Below are positions 35,657-44,238 of a stretch of DNA of 63,646 nucleotides, piece after piece. The stretch covers positions 4,265-67,910 of the forward strand of contig DYJT01000006.1 in the NCBI GenBank assembly GCA_020722965.1, written 5' to 3'. A model generated the notes under the pieces. The model searched no databases. It was not told the origin of the DNA and saw only the letters and a list, made by a program, of their open reading frames with translations. Position numbers and translations under genes: made by a program. Positions within the stretch are counted from its first letter, which is position 1, and every line of letters starts with the position of its first letter. This DNA comes from Brachyspira murdochii (GTDB lineage Bacteria; Spirochaetota; JAAYUW01).

Positions 35657-37276
35657 TTACTCATTTAAAGATAAAAGCGCTTCAGATATCTTAGACAGTT
35701 TATGAGATATTTGAACAAGTTCATCTGAAATCATAACAGAAGCTTCGGATATTGATGATATTTCTGCTAAAGTGTTAACAACCTCATCAGAACCTTTTGC
35801 CTGTTCACTAGTTGCAGTTGTAATCCTGTAAAATGTTTCAGAAAAAACCTGAATTTGTTTACTAATAATATTAAAAATCTCTCCTGCGCTTTTACTTTTA
35901 TCATAAGTCTGAAATATCTTTTCATTTGCTATGCCTATTGTTGTTTCTATTTCTTTGGCTGCATCAAGAGACCTTTCGGATAATTTTTTTATTTCCTTTG
36001 CAACAATTGTAAATCCCTTACCTAGTTCTCCTGCATGAGCTGCTTCTATTGAAGCATTCAAGGCAAGCAGGGAGGTCTGATCGGTTATATCATGAATCAT
36101 AGTGGTAAAATTCTTTATGGTACTAGTTATTGAAACAAGCTGTTCGGAGGATTCTATATTTTCTTCCATAGATTTTGTTCCAACTTCTACCTTTTCTACA
36201 ATATCTTCTACCTCTTTTGATGTTTCGGCTGCATTATGCGCTATTGAATTGATAGATGCCGATAACTGCTCAAGAGTTGAAGAAATCTCTTCTACTGAAA
36301 CAGCTAATTCCTTTGATTTACTCGATAGCTTTTCAGAATGCTCTAAGACTATTTTTTGAACCTCCTGAAGAAGAATTAAATTTTCCCCTGTTTTTTCTTT
36401 GACTTTTTTTGCGAATGACCCCTTTTCCTCTATTAGAGCTTGAGCCAAAGATTTTAATCTTTTTTCTGAATCAACAGTAGAAGATGCCGAACTAAATAAT
36501 ATAGTTGATACAAAAATAACCATTCCTATAGATGATGTCCAGAATTTTGGTTGTATACCAATCGAAGCTATAACAATATCTCGTAATGCTAAAGAAATTA
36601 CCGAAACTAATCCTAAAGATAATATCAAACCATATTTTCTTTTTTTAATTATAGCAAAAATCCCTACATAAAGCATATAAATAAAACTTGATCCCAGAAT
36701 TATCGATTGAAGAAAACTATCGTTAATAATTTCAACTTTCGATAAATCTTTAAGTGAAAAAAGGTAAATAACTGCAAATAAAAATATCAAGAAGATTACA
36801 TATCTTAACCTAACCTTATCATGTATACTGAAGAAATTTTGAAAATAAAAAATCAAAAGACTAACGGCTAAATAAGAGGATGAAAAACATATTTTAATAA
36901 ATGTTGTGTAAGAAAAAGGAGCAAGTTCGATATATAATTGGCTATAATAAATAGACATCAATAAAGATGAAATGCTAATAAAAATATTATATTTTTTCTC
37001 TTTAGTTCTAATATAAAGTATCAAATAGTATATTGCAAGTACAATACTTAAAATAGATGCTGCTGCTGGAATCATTGACCCAATAAAATAATATAAGAAA
37101 TTACTCTTTGTTGCCAAATTGTTTTCCATGATTTCTGGAGCATTTATCAACACTCTTAATCTTTCAGAATAAAACATGATAGCTATTGTATTTTCTTGAT
37201 CATATTTAAGTAACCCTGAAGGAATTATAAAATTTCTGGATATATTAGGATTTGAAAAAAACTTTTCAGGGGGCAT
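35657..37276 (-). CDS. 7TM (DISM-type) chemoreceptor, main part after an in-frame TAG
   Basis: 539 aa as read. Residues 1-50 look like the second half of a beta-jelly-roll sensor domain. Seven membrane helices follow (~55-265), then a coiled-coil methyl-accepting signalling domain (~290-539) whose hairpin tip is HDITDQTSLLALNASIEAAHAGELGKGF-like (~395-425, split by normal residues). The same frame continues upstream across a single TAG into the 124-aa sensor fragment (37277-37651). The ATG used here immediately follows that TAG. It is likely a 664-codon chemoreceptor broken by one stop, or translated by reinitiation. Confidence 0.82.
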   Translation of the reverse strand: MPPEKFFSNPNISRNFIIPSGLLKYDQENTIAIMFYSERLRVLINAPEIMENNLATKSNFLYYFIGSMIPAAASILSIVLAIYYLILYIRTKEKKYNIFISISSLLMSIYYSQLYIELAPFSYTTFIKICFSSSYLAVSLLIFYFQNFFSIHDKVRLRYVIFLIFLFAVIYLFSLKDLSKVEIINDSFLQSIILGSSFIYMLYVGIFAIIKKRKYGLILSLGLVSVISLALRDIVIASIGIQPKFWTSSIGMVIFVSTILFSSASSTVDSEKRLKSLAQALIEEKGSFAKKVKEKTGENLILLQEVQKIVLEHSEKLSSKSKELAVSVEEISSTLEQLSASINSIAHNAAETSKEVEDIVEKVEVGTKSMEENIESSEQLVSITSTIKNFTTMIHDITDQTSLLALNASIEAAHAGELGKGFTIVAKEIKKLSERSLDAAKEIETTIGIANEKIFQTYDKSKSAGEIFNIISKQIQVFSETFYRITTATSEQAKGSDEVVNTLAEISSISEASVMISDELVQISHKLSKISEALLSLNE

Positions 37277-37651
37277 CTAACCATTTATGGCTATTAAATA
37301 TCCATTTATATATATTTTCGCAGCTGCCGGTATTTTACCCATAAAAAGAGCTAACACCTTATCTTTGTAGTTAATTGGGATCTTAAAAGTAGTTCTAAAC
37401 CAGATATATCTATTTTTGGAAATATCAAGATTAAATGCGCCTATTGGTAATATTATATTTTCCCAATTTTTTACATTAAACTCTGGTTTACTAAATTCTA
37501 TTTTCGATCCATCAATATCATCATAGGTATAATACCAGGGTCCTGTTATCTTAATTGTCTGCGAATCTTTTGCAAATAAAGTTATATTTGAAGATATTAA
37601 ATTGAAAAATAGAAAACATAGTGAAAGGATTATTATTGAATTTTTTCTCAC
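37277..37651 (-). CDS. Signal peptide and first part of the DISM sensor domain, ends at TAG
   Basis: 124 aa. N-terminal signal peptide (~1-27, ending LFAKD) then a jelly-roll sensor fragment (GPWYYTYDD, YIWFRTTFKIP, AAKIYINGYLIAING) of the 7TMR-DISM/galactose-binding-like type. The fold is cut mid-strand at TAG (37277-37279), and the next in-frame codons begin the 7TM chemoreceptor with the expected completing strands (FIIPSGLLKYDQENTIAIMFY). No frameshift is needed. TAG is an ordinary stop elsewhere in the window, so general recoding is unlikely. Confidence 0.7.
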   Translation of the reverse strand: MRKNSIIILSLCFLFFNLISSNITLFAKDSQTIKITGPWYYTYDDIDGSKIEFSKPEFNVKNWENIILPIGAFNLDISKNRYIWFRTTFKIPINYKDKVLALFMGKIPAAAKIYINGYLIAING

Positions 37652-37729
37652 TTTTCCCTCGTTTTTTAATTATATTTATATATTTTGTATGTTGATATAT
37701 CTTGTTTTATTTTAATAAAATAGATTATC

Positions 37730-38419
37730 TTAACCTATATTTACTTTCAAATTTAACTGTATTTCCTTTGAATATATTATAAGCTCTTCATATAATTTTT
37801 CAAAATCCTTTGCAAGATAGTTTTTTGTATCTGCAATTATTTTCTTCATATGATCAATATTTTCAATGGTAACTTTTTTATTTATCTTAAAAGAAAGCTT
37901 TTTAAGTAATTCAAATAGGCTTTTATCATTTAAATAAGTCTTATAAAAAATCCCTTTGGATATGTATTCCCTAAGTTTTGAAAAATTTAATCTATCAATT
38001 TCCCAAAATTTATCTATTTTATTTAATAATAAGTCAATTCTTTCATCCTTATATGTCTTTATAAGAGATTTTGCGTAATTTTTATCTTTTTTATCAAGAA
38101 AAATATCAAACAAAATCTCAACAAATTGATGAATAGGCAAAGATTGGTTATCTACAATTTCCGCACCTTTTTTCAATAAAATATAAAAATTATCGCTATT
38201 ATGAAACCATCTATCTAATAAAAGATGAACCTTCATACCATTTAATAAAAAGATAAGATCTTCATCCTCTTTATAAGTATTTAAAAGTCCATCCACAATT
38301 TTCAAATTTACCCTACACCTTGAATTTTGCATCGCTAAGATGTCTGGTAAAGTAAGCCCTAGATTGTAATAATAATTATCGGGATAAATAGATACAATAT
38401 GATGAGCCAAAAAATTCAT
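37730..38419 (-). CDS. Helical protein, possibly ACP phosphodiesterase-like
   Basis: 229 aa, all helical. The N-terminus MNFLAHHIVSIYPDNYYYNLGLTLPDIL resembles the opening of AcpH-type and zinc-dependent phospholipase C-like proteins, and a GMKVHLLLDRWFHNSDNF block supplies His/Asp that could bind metal. The similarity is limited to these short blocks, so the call is tentative. No acyl-carrier gene lies nearby. It is divergent from the metallophosphoesterase gene. Confidence 0.4.
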   Translation of the reverse strand: MNFLAHHIVSIYPDNYYYNLGLTLPDILAMQNSRCRVNLKIVDGLLNTYKEDEDLIFLLNGMKVHLLLDRWFHNSDNFYILLKKGAEIVDNQSLPIHQFVEILFDIFLDKKDKNYAKSLIKTYKDERIDLLLNKIDKFWEIDRLNFSKLREYISKGIFYKTYLNDKSLFELLKKLSFKINKKVTIENIDHMKKIIADTKNYLAKDFEKLYEELIIYSKEIQLNLKVNIG

Positions 38420-38494
38420 TTATAACCTCTTTAAGTTTGACAAAAATCTATTTTACTACTATTACTAAAATAGTAACAAAAAAAGGAGTATCAA

Positions 38495-39928
38495 ATGTTT
38501 AAAACTTATAAATCTGTACTTTGGGTTATTTTCCCAATAGCCTTAATGGTTTTATTTATAATATTTCTATTTAGTCTCCCTTCAACATATGGTATTTTCA
38601 AGTGGAATGAATATTATAAAAACCTATTGATAAAAATATCTCTTATCCCTATTTTTATATCAATCTTTGGCATTTTATCAATCTTATTCAAAAATAAAAA
38701 AAATTTAAATAAAGCTTTTTATTTAATTGCCAAAATTTTGAATCTTCTATTCCTTGTAATAATTTTGGGCGCAATCTTCTTCATTATCTATAATAGCACA
38801 CCAAATTTTGATAAAATATCACCTATTATGATTTTACTTCCATCTACCGGTAGCTATGGCTTACCCGACATTGCGATTACCTTAAAATCTTTTAAAAAAG
38901 AGGAAATTCATCTATCATATACAATTTCAAAAGATGAAATTGATCCATCGACTTTGAATTTTGATAAAACATTAAAAAATGAAGAAAATTCAAATTATCA
39001 TAAATTTATAATAAAAGATTTAATCCCCGATAGTTTTTATTATTTTAAGCTTTCAGATAATAAATTTTTTAAATACAAGACTCCAAAAACCAAGATAAGT
39101 GATTCAACAGCATTTGTTTTCTCTGCATGTTCAGATTCTCATTTTGGAAGAGAAGAATCTAGAGATGATATATCTGAAAAAATCGCAGAACTCGTTCAAA
39201 AGGATAATGAAAATTCATTTTTTGCTATCTTAGGCGATTTTGTAGAAAGTGGTTATAGTAAATCCCACTGGATAAAACTAAATGAATTTATAAGCAGCAA
39301 AATCAATTCAATACCAATTCTACCTGTTATGGGTAACCATGATGCATTCATTGGTGGGCATAGATTTTTTAAAGCAATCTTTTCAATGGTAAAAGATGAA
39401 AACTCACATTCTTCATTTTACCATCACTATACTTTTAATCTTACAGACAAAAAGATACATATTATTTCACTTTCTTTACTTTGGGGTGTCGAAGATTTCT
39501 CTTTAAAGCAAAAATTATGGCTTCAAAACGAACTTTCTAAGGTAGAAAATTCTGATTTTGTCATCATTCTAACCCATGCTTTTATTTATGCATCTGGTTA
39601 TACAGAGGAAGGTGGAATTCCATGGTTTGACAATTTATCTGCAATTAAAACATTGCATCCTATTTTTAAAAACCATGATGTTGACCTTGTTATTAGCGGG
39701 CATAATCATACAATGGAACTTATAGAAAATGATTCGATATATTATAGCATAATAGGTTCTTTTGGTGGTTTACCAGACCCTAATAGGACATATACATCTA
39801 AAGGAAGTTTATGGTATCAAAGCGGGAAATTTGGATATTTAAAGATTAAAAGCTTTTTAAACAATTTTATCTTATCTTTTTACGATGAAAACAATAGGCT
39901 AATCTTTGAAAAAGAATGCGATTATTAA
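38495..39928 (+). CDS. Membrane-anchored metallophosphoesterase
   Basis: 477 aa. Three membrane helices at the N-terminus (~8-30, 45-65, 75-100), an Fn3-like beta domain (~110-200), then a calcineurin-type phosphoesterase (~205-460). Metal-ligand motifs are intact: DSHFG (D-x-H), GDFVESG, GNHDAF, LTHAF and SGHNH. This resembles extracytoplasmic PhoD-like phosphatases. Substrate unknown; phosphate esters, nucleotides or phospholipids are all possible. An AAAAAAGGAG site precedes the ATG. It starts a three-gene plus-strand run with the SUMF1-like and small membrane proteins. Confidence 0.85.
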   Translation: MFKTYKSVLWVIFPIALMVLFIIFLFSLPSTYGIFKWNEYYKNLLIKISLIPIFISIFGILSILFKNKKNLNKAFYLIAKILNLLFLVIILGAIFFIIYNSTPNFDKISPIMILLPSTGSYGLPDIAITLKSFKKEEIHLSYTISKDEIDPSTLNFDKTLKNEENSNYHKFIIKDLIPDSFYYFKLSDNKFFKYKTPKTKISDSTAFVFSACSDSHFGREESRDDISEKIAELVQKDNENSFFAILGDFVESGYSKSHWIKLNEFISSKINSIPILPVMGNHDAFIGGHRFFKAIFSMVKDENSHSSFYHHYTFNLTDKKIHIISLSLLWGVEDFSLKQKLWLQNELSKVENSDFVIILTHAFIYASGYTEEGGIPWFDNLSAIKTLHPIFKNHDVDLVISGHNHTMELIENDSIYYSIIGSFGGLPDPNRTYTSKGSLWYQSGKFGYLKIKSFLNNFILSFYDENNRLIFEKECDY

Positions 39929-39973
39929 TTTTTGTAATAAATCGCAATAAAAAACAAAAAGGAAAGAAAATTC

Positions 39974-40807
39974 ATGAAAAATAGAAATTTTAAAATTATA
40001 GTTTTTTTATCTATATCTATAGCCTTATTTCTGACATTAAATTCTTTCGATTTTATTACAAATTTTCTATTTGTTGAAGGGGGGAATCATATATATTCTT
40101 TAAATGGTCAAACTATTAAAATAAATGATCTATATGTTCAAAAACATGAACTTACAAATAAAGAACTTGCGGAAATACTTAATTGGGCTTATAATCAAGG
40201 CTATATTGAAATTTCAAAAGATGAAGTCTTTGAGGTATATCAAGGCAAATTTTTAGTTTATCAACTTGATCAGAAATATTCAGGACTTGTATTTTCTAAA
40301 AACTCATTTTCCGTTAAAATGAATTTTGATAATTTAGCAGCTTCATATATAAGCTGGTATGGGGCATTAACCATTGCAAACTTTTTAAGCTTGATGCAGG
40401 GCTTCACCCCTAGCTACAACCTTATAAATGCAGAATTAACACCAAAGGGGAATGGTTTTAGAATACCTTTCTCCTATGAATGGGAATATTGTGCAATCGG
40501 CGGCAAGAAAACTAAAAATTTCAAATATAGTGGATCAAACGACCTAAAGGAAGTTGGTTGGTATGCTAAAAATTCGGGTAATTTTCCACAGATTATAATG
40601 CTTAAAGCTCCTAATGAATTAGGATTATATGATATGAGTGGAAATTTGTATGAATGGTGTTTCGAAATGGGAATTTCAGCAGGAGTTTATGCAAGAGGTG
40701 GAGCATTCAATTCGACTGAAAATCAATGCCAGGTATCATCTTTTACAGAATTTGAACCACTTGATTGCCTTATCAATGTTGGCGTTAGATTATTTAGAAC
40801 AAAATAA
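39974..40807 (+). CDS. SUMF1/formylglycine-generating-enzyme-like protein
   Basis: 277 aa, with an N-terminal membrane anchor or signal (~8-25). The C-type-lectin-like FGE fold shows in KINDLYVQKHELTNKELAEIL, the ISWYGALTIANFLS block (equivalent to VSWYDAxxYCNWLS), GFRIPFSYEWEYCAIGG, NELGLYDMSGNLYEWCFE and YARGGAFNSTENQC...GVRLFR. True formylglycine generation needs the paired copper Cys residues. Two Cys occur late (NQC and LDC), but the usual pattern is not clear and no sulfatase gene is near, so it may be a binding or peptidoglycan-associated relative. 45 bp after the phosphoesterase. Confidence 0.8.
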   Translation: MKNRNFKIIVFLSISIALFLTLNSFDFITNFLFVEGGNHIYSLNGQTIKINDLYVQKHELTNKELAEILNWAYNQGYIEISKDEVFEVYQGKFLVYQLDQKYSGLVFSKNSFSVKMNFDNLAASYISWYGALTIANFLSLMQGFTPSYNLINAELTPKGNGFRIPFSYEWEYCAIGGKKTKNFKYSGSNDLKEVGWYAKNSGNFPQIIMLKAPNELGLYDMSGNLYEWCFEMGISAGVYARGGAFNSTENQCQVSSFTEFEPLDCLINVGVRLFRTK

Positions 40808-40846
40808 TTTTAAAGATGTAAGAAGTTTAAAAAAGGAGTAATTTTT

Positions 40847-41248
40847 ATGAATCGTCAGATTATCTCAAAAAAAGAATCTATTCAAATTAAAAATGCTAAT
40901 ATAAAAACTCAAATAAAGCAAGACAACTATATCGAAAGACTTTTCAAATATATACCATCAGAGATTATCTTGCTTTTTGTTACCTGTGAAAAAATAATTT
41001 TAAGTCAGTCGACAATCCCAGTAAGCTTATACTGGGCTATCTCTATCTTCTGCTTGCTCGCAACTCCGCTTTATCTACTTTTTGTTGCAAAGGTAAAAAA
41101 GGTTTCCCAGCTGATCATTTCGACTCTATCTTTTGCGGTCTGGGTATTTGCACTTGGTGGACCTTTTTCTTTCTTATCCTGGTACAAACCCTTATATGGG
41201 GCAATTTCACTCCCTATCTTTACATTTTTAATCTCTTTTTTTCAATAG
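40847..41248 (+). CDS. Small multi-pass membrane protein
   Basis: 133 aa. A soluble basic start (1-40) is followed by about four helices (~45-62, 63-82, 90-112, 113-130). No motif recognised. AAAAAGGAG gives the start. It closes the plus-strand three-gene run and converges with the ABC-transporter operon, 16 bp between stops. Confidence 0.55.
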   Translation: MNRQIISKKESIQIKNANIKTQIKQDNYIERLFKYIPSEIILLFVTCEKIILSQSTIPVSLYWAISIFCLLATPLYLLFVAKVKKVSQLIISTLSFAVWVFALGGPFSFLSWYKPLYGAISLPIFTFLISFFQ

Positions 41249-41264
41249 GGAAATTTTTCCTTTA

Positions 41265-41945
41265 CTAACTTTGATATAACTTTGAAATAATCTCGGAAAT
41301 TGTTGAATTGCTGTTTATATCTATTTCCTCGTAATTCTCTAAGGGAGAACTGGAAAATTTTAATATTTTACCACCTATTAAAGGCAATTCATCTATGTTG
41401 TGTGTTACTAAAAGTATTGCAACATTCTGATAATTACTCTTTATAAAATCGATGATCTTCTGTTTTGATCTTATATCTATTGATTTAAATGGTTCATCCA
41501 TAAGAATAATGTTTGGCTCGATTATGAAGGATCTTATTATAGATACCTTTGCCTTCATTCCTCCTGAAATCTGATAGGGATAGTAATTTTCAAAACCTTT
41601 TAAACCAGTAGCAGTAAGCCATTGATCTATCTTATTTTTTATGTTATCTGTAATATCTATATCTTTTAACTTACATGCAAAGGTTATATTTTCATAACAG
41701 GTCATATAGGGAAATAACCTTGATTCCTGAAATATAATGGAATATTTATTATCAATTGAAAAAAAACCTGTAAAATTTTTATCCAGTCCGCAAAGAATAT
41801 TTAAAAGTGTTGTTTTCCCTGAACCAGATGGTGCAAAAATCGCCACCTTCTCGGATTCTTTTATATCAAAAGAAAGATCATTTAAAATAAGATTCTTGCC
41901 AAATGATTTTTTTATATTCTTAACTTCCAGAGCTTTTTTCACCAT
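41265..41945 (-). CDS. ABC transporter ATPase, SsuB/TauB type
   Basis: 226 aa. Walker A APSGSGKTT (~35-43), Q-loop around YSIIFQESRLFPY, signature ISGGMKAKVSIIRS (~125-138; GGMK instead of GGQ/GGM-R) and Walker B IILMDEPF (~144-152), H-loop VTHNIDE (~180-186). It powers the permease and binding protein upstream. Small size and order (binding protein, permease, ATPase) match nitrate/sulfonate/taurine/thiamine-precursor importers; the substrate is not decidable. Separated from the permease by a 285-bp repeat-filled spacer, so translation of the ATPase may be adjusted separately. GTG-like second codon. Confidence 0.88.
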   Translation of the reverse strand: MVKKALEVKNIKKSFGKNLILNDLSFDIKESEKVAIFAPSGSGKTTLLNILCGLDKNFTGFFSIDNKYSIIFQESRLFPYMTCYENITFACKLKDIDITDNIKNKIDQWLTATGLKGFENYYPYQISGGMKAKVSIIRSFIIEPNIILMDEPFKSIDIRSKQKIIDFIKSNYQNVAILLVTHNIDELPLIGGKILKFSSSPLENYEEIDINSNSTISEIISKLYQS

Positions 41946-42230
41946 CTTTTACCATCTTGAATCTATCTTATACTATCTTAAATCTTTTATTTATCTTGTA
42001 TCTATTTTGAGTCTCTTTTGCATCTATACTAGTTTATATTTACCTTATATCAATCTCGTATCTTTCTCATATCTATTCTTGTATATGTCTTGTCTCTATC
42101 TTGTTCCCATCTTATATCTATTTCTATCTATTTTGTATTTATAATATATAAACAATGTATCAACAATTTATCTATAATTGTATCTATAATTGTATCTATA
42201 AATATACCTATAATTTATCAGTAATGTATC
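41946..42230. repeat. About 25 degenerate 10-12 bp repeats between ABC permease and ATPase
   Basis: The whole 285-bp spacer consists of imperfect AAGATAGT/AGATACAA-type units (minus strand), densest near the ATPase start, where AAGATGGTAAA and AGATGGTGAAA mimic its first codons. Further away the unit drifts to ATTATAGATACA, with two near-exact 12-bp copies around 42165-42205. No gene or terminator hairpin seen in it. Confidence 0.8.
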
Positions 42231-42989
42231 TTATTCTTGGAATAGGAATCTATTAAAAAATATCATAAAAAGAATATTAATTAGAAATTCATATACAACC
42301 ATGAAAAGCAAGAATACAACTAGATAAAAGAAGACTCTATCCATCTGAAAATAGATTCTTGCAACATTTAAAAGATAACCGAGTCCATCTTGAGAGCCGA
42401 TAAATTCGCCTAAAACAACGACTTTTAATCCAAGTCCCATCCCCAAAGTAAGATTACTTCTTGTAATTGGGATAAGAGAAGGTAGAAACACATAACGGAT
42501 GACTTTTGATTTTCCACCTCCAAATGCCTTAACGACATCTTCCAGATTTTTATTACTTTTAAGTAAAACATTTGTCGCATTTATAAAAACAGTTGAGATG
42601 GTTAGCGAAGCTGCCATAGCGATTGGCGTTGTATCCCCTATCCCACCAAGCAATAAAAAGATAATACCAAGTATTGTCCCCGGAATTACCTGAAAAAGTG
42701 CTAAAAATATAGAAAAAGTACTTTGCATCTTCATCGAGTGAGTCATTACGCTTAAAAAAGTACCGATTACAAGTGAAATAAAAAAACCTGCAAATGTTCT
42801 ATATATAGTAAGTAAAAAATGATTAAAAAAATCTTTTTCGAAATATTTCAAAAAGTCTTTTAACACACCAAATGGTGATGGAATGATATATGGTGGATAT
42901 ATCAAAGACAATATCCACCATAATACAAGAAAGATCAATAATGCAAAAATTGTATGCTTAATAGATGAAAAATAAATCTTTAAATTCAT
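42231..42989 (-). CDS. ABC transporter permease, SsuC type
   Basis: About 252 aa with six helices. The binding-protein-dependent permease EAA-like loop is visible as VVKAFGGGKSKVIRYVFLPSLIP. A TTG extension begins at 42995, but ATG at 42989 is the better start. The gene overlaps the 3' end of the binding-protein gene by about 30 bp, so translational coupling is likely. Confidence 0.88.
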   Translation of the reverse strand: MNLKIYFSSIKHTIFALLIFLVLWWILSLIYPPYIIPSPFGVLKDFLKYFEKDFFNHFLLTIYRTFAGFFISLVIGTFLSVMTHSMKMQSTFSIFLALFQVIPGTILGIIFLLLGGIGDTTPIAMAASLTISTVFINATNVLLKSNKNLEDVVKAFGGGKSKVIRYVFLPSLIPITRSNLTLGMGLGLKVVVLGEFIGSQDGLGYLLNVARIYFQMDRVFFYLVVFLLFMVVYEFLINILFMIFFNRFLFQE

Positions 42990-43875
42990 TTTCAAGAGGG
43001 ATCCCTATAGTTTGATAATAATCAAAAACTTCATCAAGCAATTCATTGCTATATGAAAGGGCAAAAGAGGTGTTATCAAGAGATTTAAGTAAAACTGGCT
43101 GCGGGAATTTAAAGTAAGGTGCAGCGATTTTTACAGCCTCTTGAGGATTCTTTTGAATAAGATCTATCGCTTCTGCCAATAGTTTATGAAGTTGTTTTAT
43201 ATAATCCAGATTATTAATAGCCCAATTTTTCATGGTAAATGCACCAACCTGTGGATAACCATTCTTCTTACCTGTTAACTTTTCATAATACTGCTTAAAA
43301 CCAAATGAAATATAAACATTGGGAAGATTAGAAGCCATCGTTACAAATGGTTCTGGTAAAGCAACAACTTCTGCTTTTCCACTTTTAAGTAATTCAAAAG
43401 ATGAAGCAAAAGGTGCATAGATTGGAATAATATCCTTTTTATAAATAAGACCATCTTTTTCTACAAAAAACTTGATTATCTCCTCGATAGGAGATCCTTC
43501 AAAAGGTATATAGATATTTTTCCCTTTTAATTCCCTGAAAGAATTAACCTTAGCTCCATATGTTACTAAATAGGTAAGTCCTGTAACATATGAATTCAAC
43601 ATTACAACAGGAGTTTTGTTTTTGAAAAATTTAATTCCAATATCTAAGCCAGTAAACAATATTTGGGTTTCTCCTTTTAAAAATAAAGCTGATGCCTGAG
43701 AATGATCGGTAAAAATCGTTATCTTTGTGTTTGGAAGTTTTTGAGCGGCAATGACTAATGGGACAGAAGTGGGTGTCGCAGGTCCCCAGATTGAAACTAC
43801 ATTTGTTGTTTCTTCAGAGACAAAAATTAAAAATAAAAAAAACAAGATTAAAAATAAGAGTAAAGATTTTTTCAT
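42958..43875 (-). CDS. ABC transporter substrate-binding protein, SsuA/NMT1 type
   Basis: About 305 aa. N-terminal hydrophobic segment (~3-22) without a lipobox Cys, then a two-lobe binding protein (GPATPTSVPLVIAAQKL, FLKGETQILFTGLDIG, ELKGKNIYIPFEGSPIEEIIKFF, AEVVALPEPF). An upstream in-frame ATG at 43917 is rejected because AAAGGGGG is spaced for 43875. Substrate unknown (sulfonate, taurine, nitrate/bicarbonate or a thiamine precursor). No TPP or other riboswitch seen upstream. Confidence 0.85.
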   Translation of the reverse strand: MKKSLLLFLILFFLFLIFVSEETTNVVSIWGPATPTSVPLVIAAQKLPNTKITIFTDHSQASALFLKGETQILFTGLDIGIKFFKNKTPVVMLNSYVTGLTYLVTYGAKVNSFRELKGKNIYIPFEGSPIEEIIKFFVEKDGLIYKKDIIPIYAPFASSFELLKSGKAEVVALPEPFVTMASNLPNVYISFGFKQYYEKLTGKKNGYPQVGAFTMKNWAINNLDYIKQLHKLLAEAIDLIQKNPQEAVKIAAPYFKFPQPVLLKSLDNTSFALSYSNELLDEVFDYYQTIGIPLENEFKDLFFIY

Positions 43876-44225
43876 AAAACCCCCTTTATCTAATAATTTA
43901 TATTTATAATCTACCAATAATATGATAGTTTAAAATTACAAAGTCAAATAAATTCAAAATCTGTAAAGGCTTTACATAAATAGTAATTTTGCAAAAGTAA
44001 TGAATATTTCTATTCATGATCTTTTTGGCGATGTTTTACAGGTTAATTCTTAATATGAAGACCTGTTCGATAAGATAAATAAAAAAGGACTATCTCGGTT
44101 TGTTATGGGTAATTCAGTAAGCTATAACCGTGCAAGAAAATTGGAACTGTGAAAAAATTAGAAAAAGAACCTTCAATTACAACTAAATAATTGGAAAATA
44201 ATATTGCTTTTTTCAAAAATAAATC
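43876..44225. other. 350-bp intergenic region
   Basis: Holds the ABC-operon leader on the minus strand, then a stretch (44000-44225) that reads like a decayed small coding sequence on the plus strand. No RNA structure or terminator stood out. Confidence 0.5.
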
Positions 44226-44238
44226 TTATGCAAAATAA
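44000..44238 (+). pseudogene. Possible remnant of a small coding sequence
   Basis: From ATG 44000 one frame reads MNISIHDLFGDVLQVNS, stop, YEDLFDKINKKGLSRFVMGN..., ending at TGA 44150. A second frame continues LEKEPSITTK, stop, then LENNIAFFKNKSYAK to TAA 44236, overlapping the hydB 3' end. Joined, it would be ~75 codons with two stops (both CAA-to-TAA-like) and one frameshift. Composition is protein-like and less A/T-biased than the surroundings. Family unrecognised; a transposase or small DNA-binding protein is conceivable. Confidence 0.3.

Noticed and set aside
35657-37651. Genome-wide recoding of TAG
   Set aside because: Several ordinary genes (for example those ending at 420, 2124, 16617 and 45793) use TAG as their stop.
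43876-43999. TPP riboswitch before the ABC operon
   Set aside because: No CTGAGA or other conserved TPP core could be found, and the leader is short.
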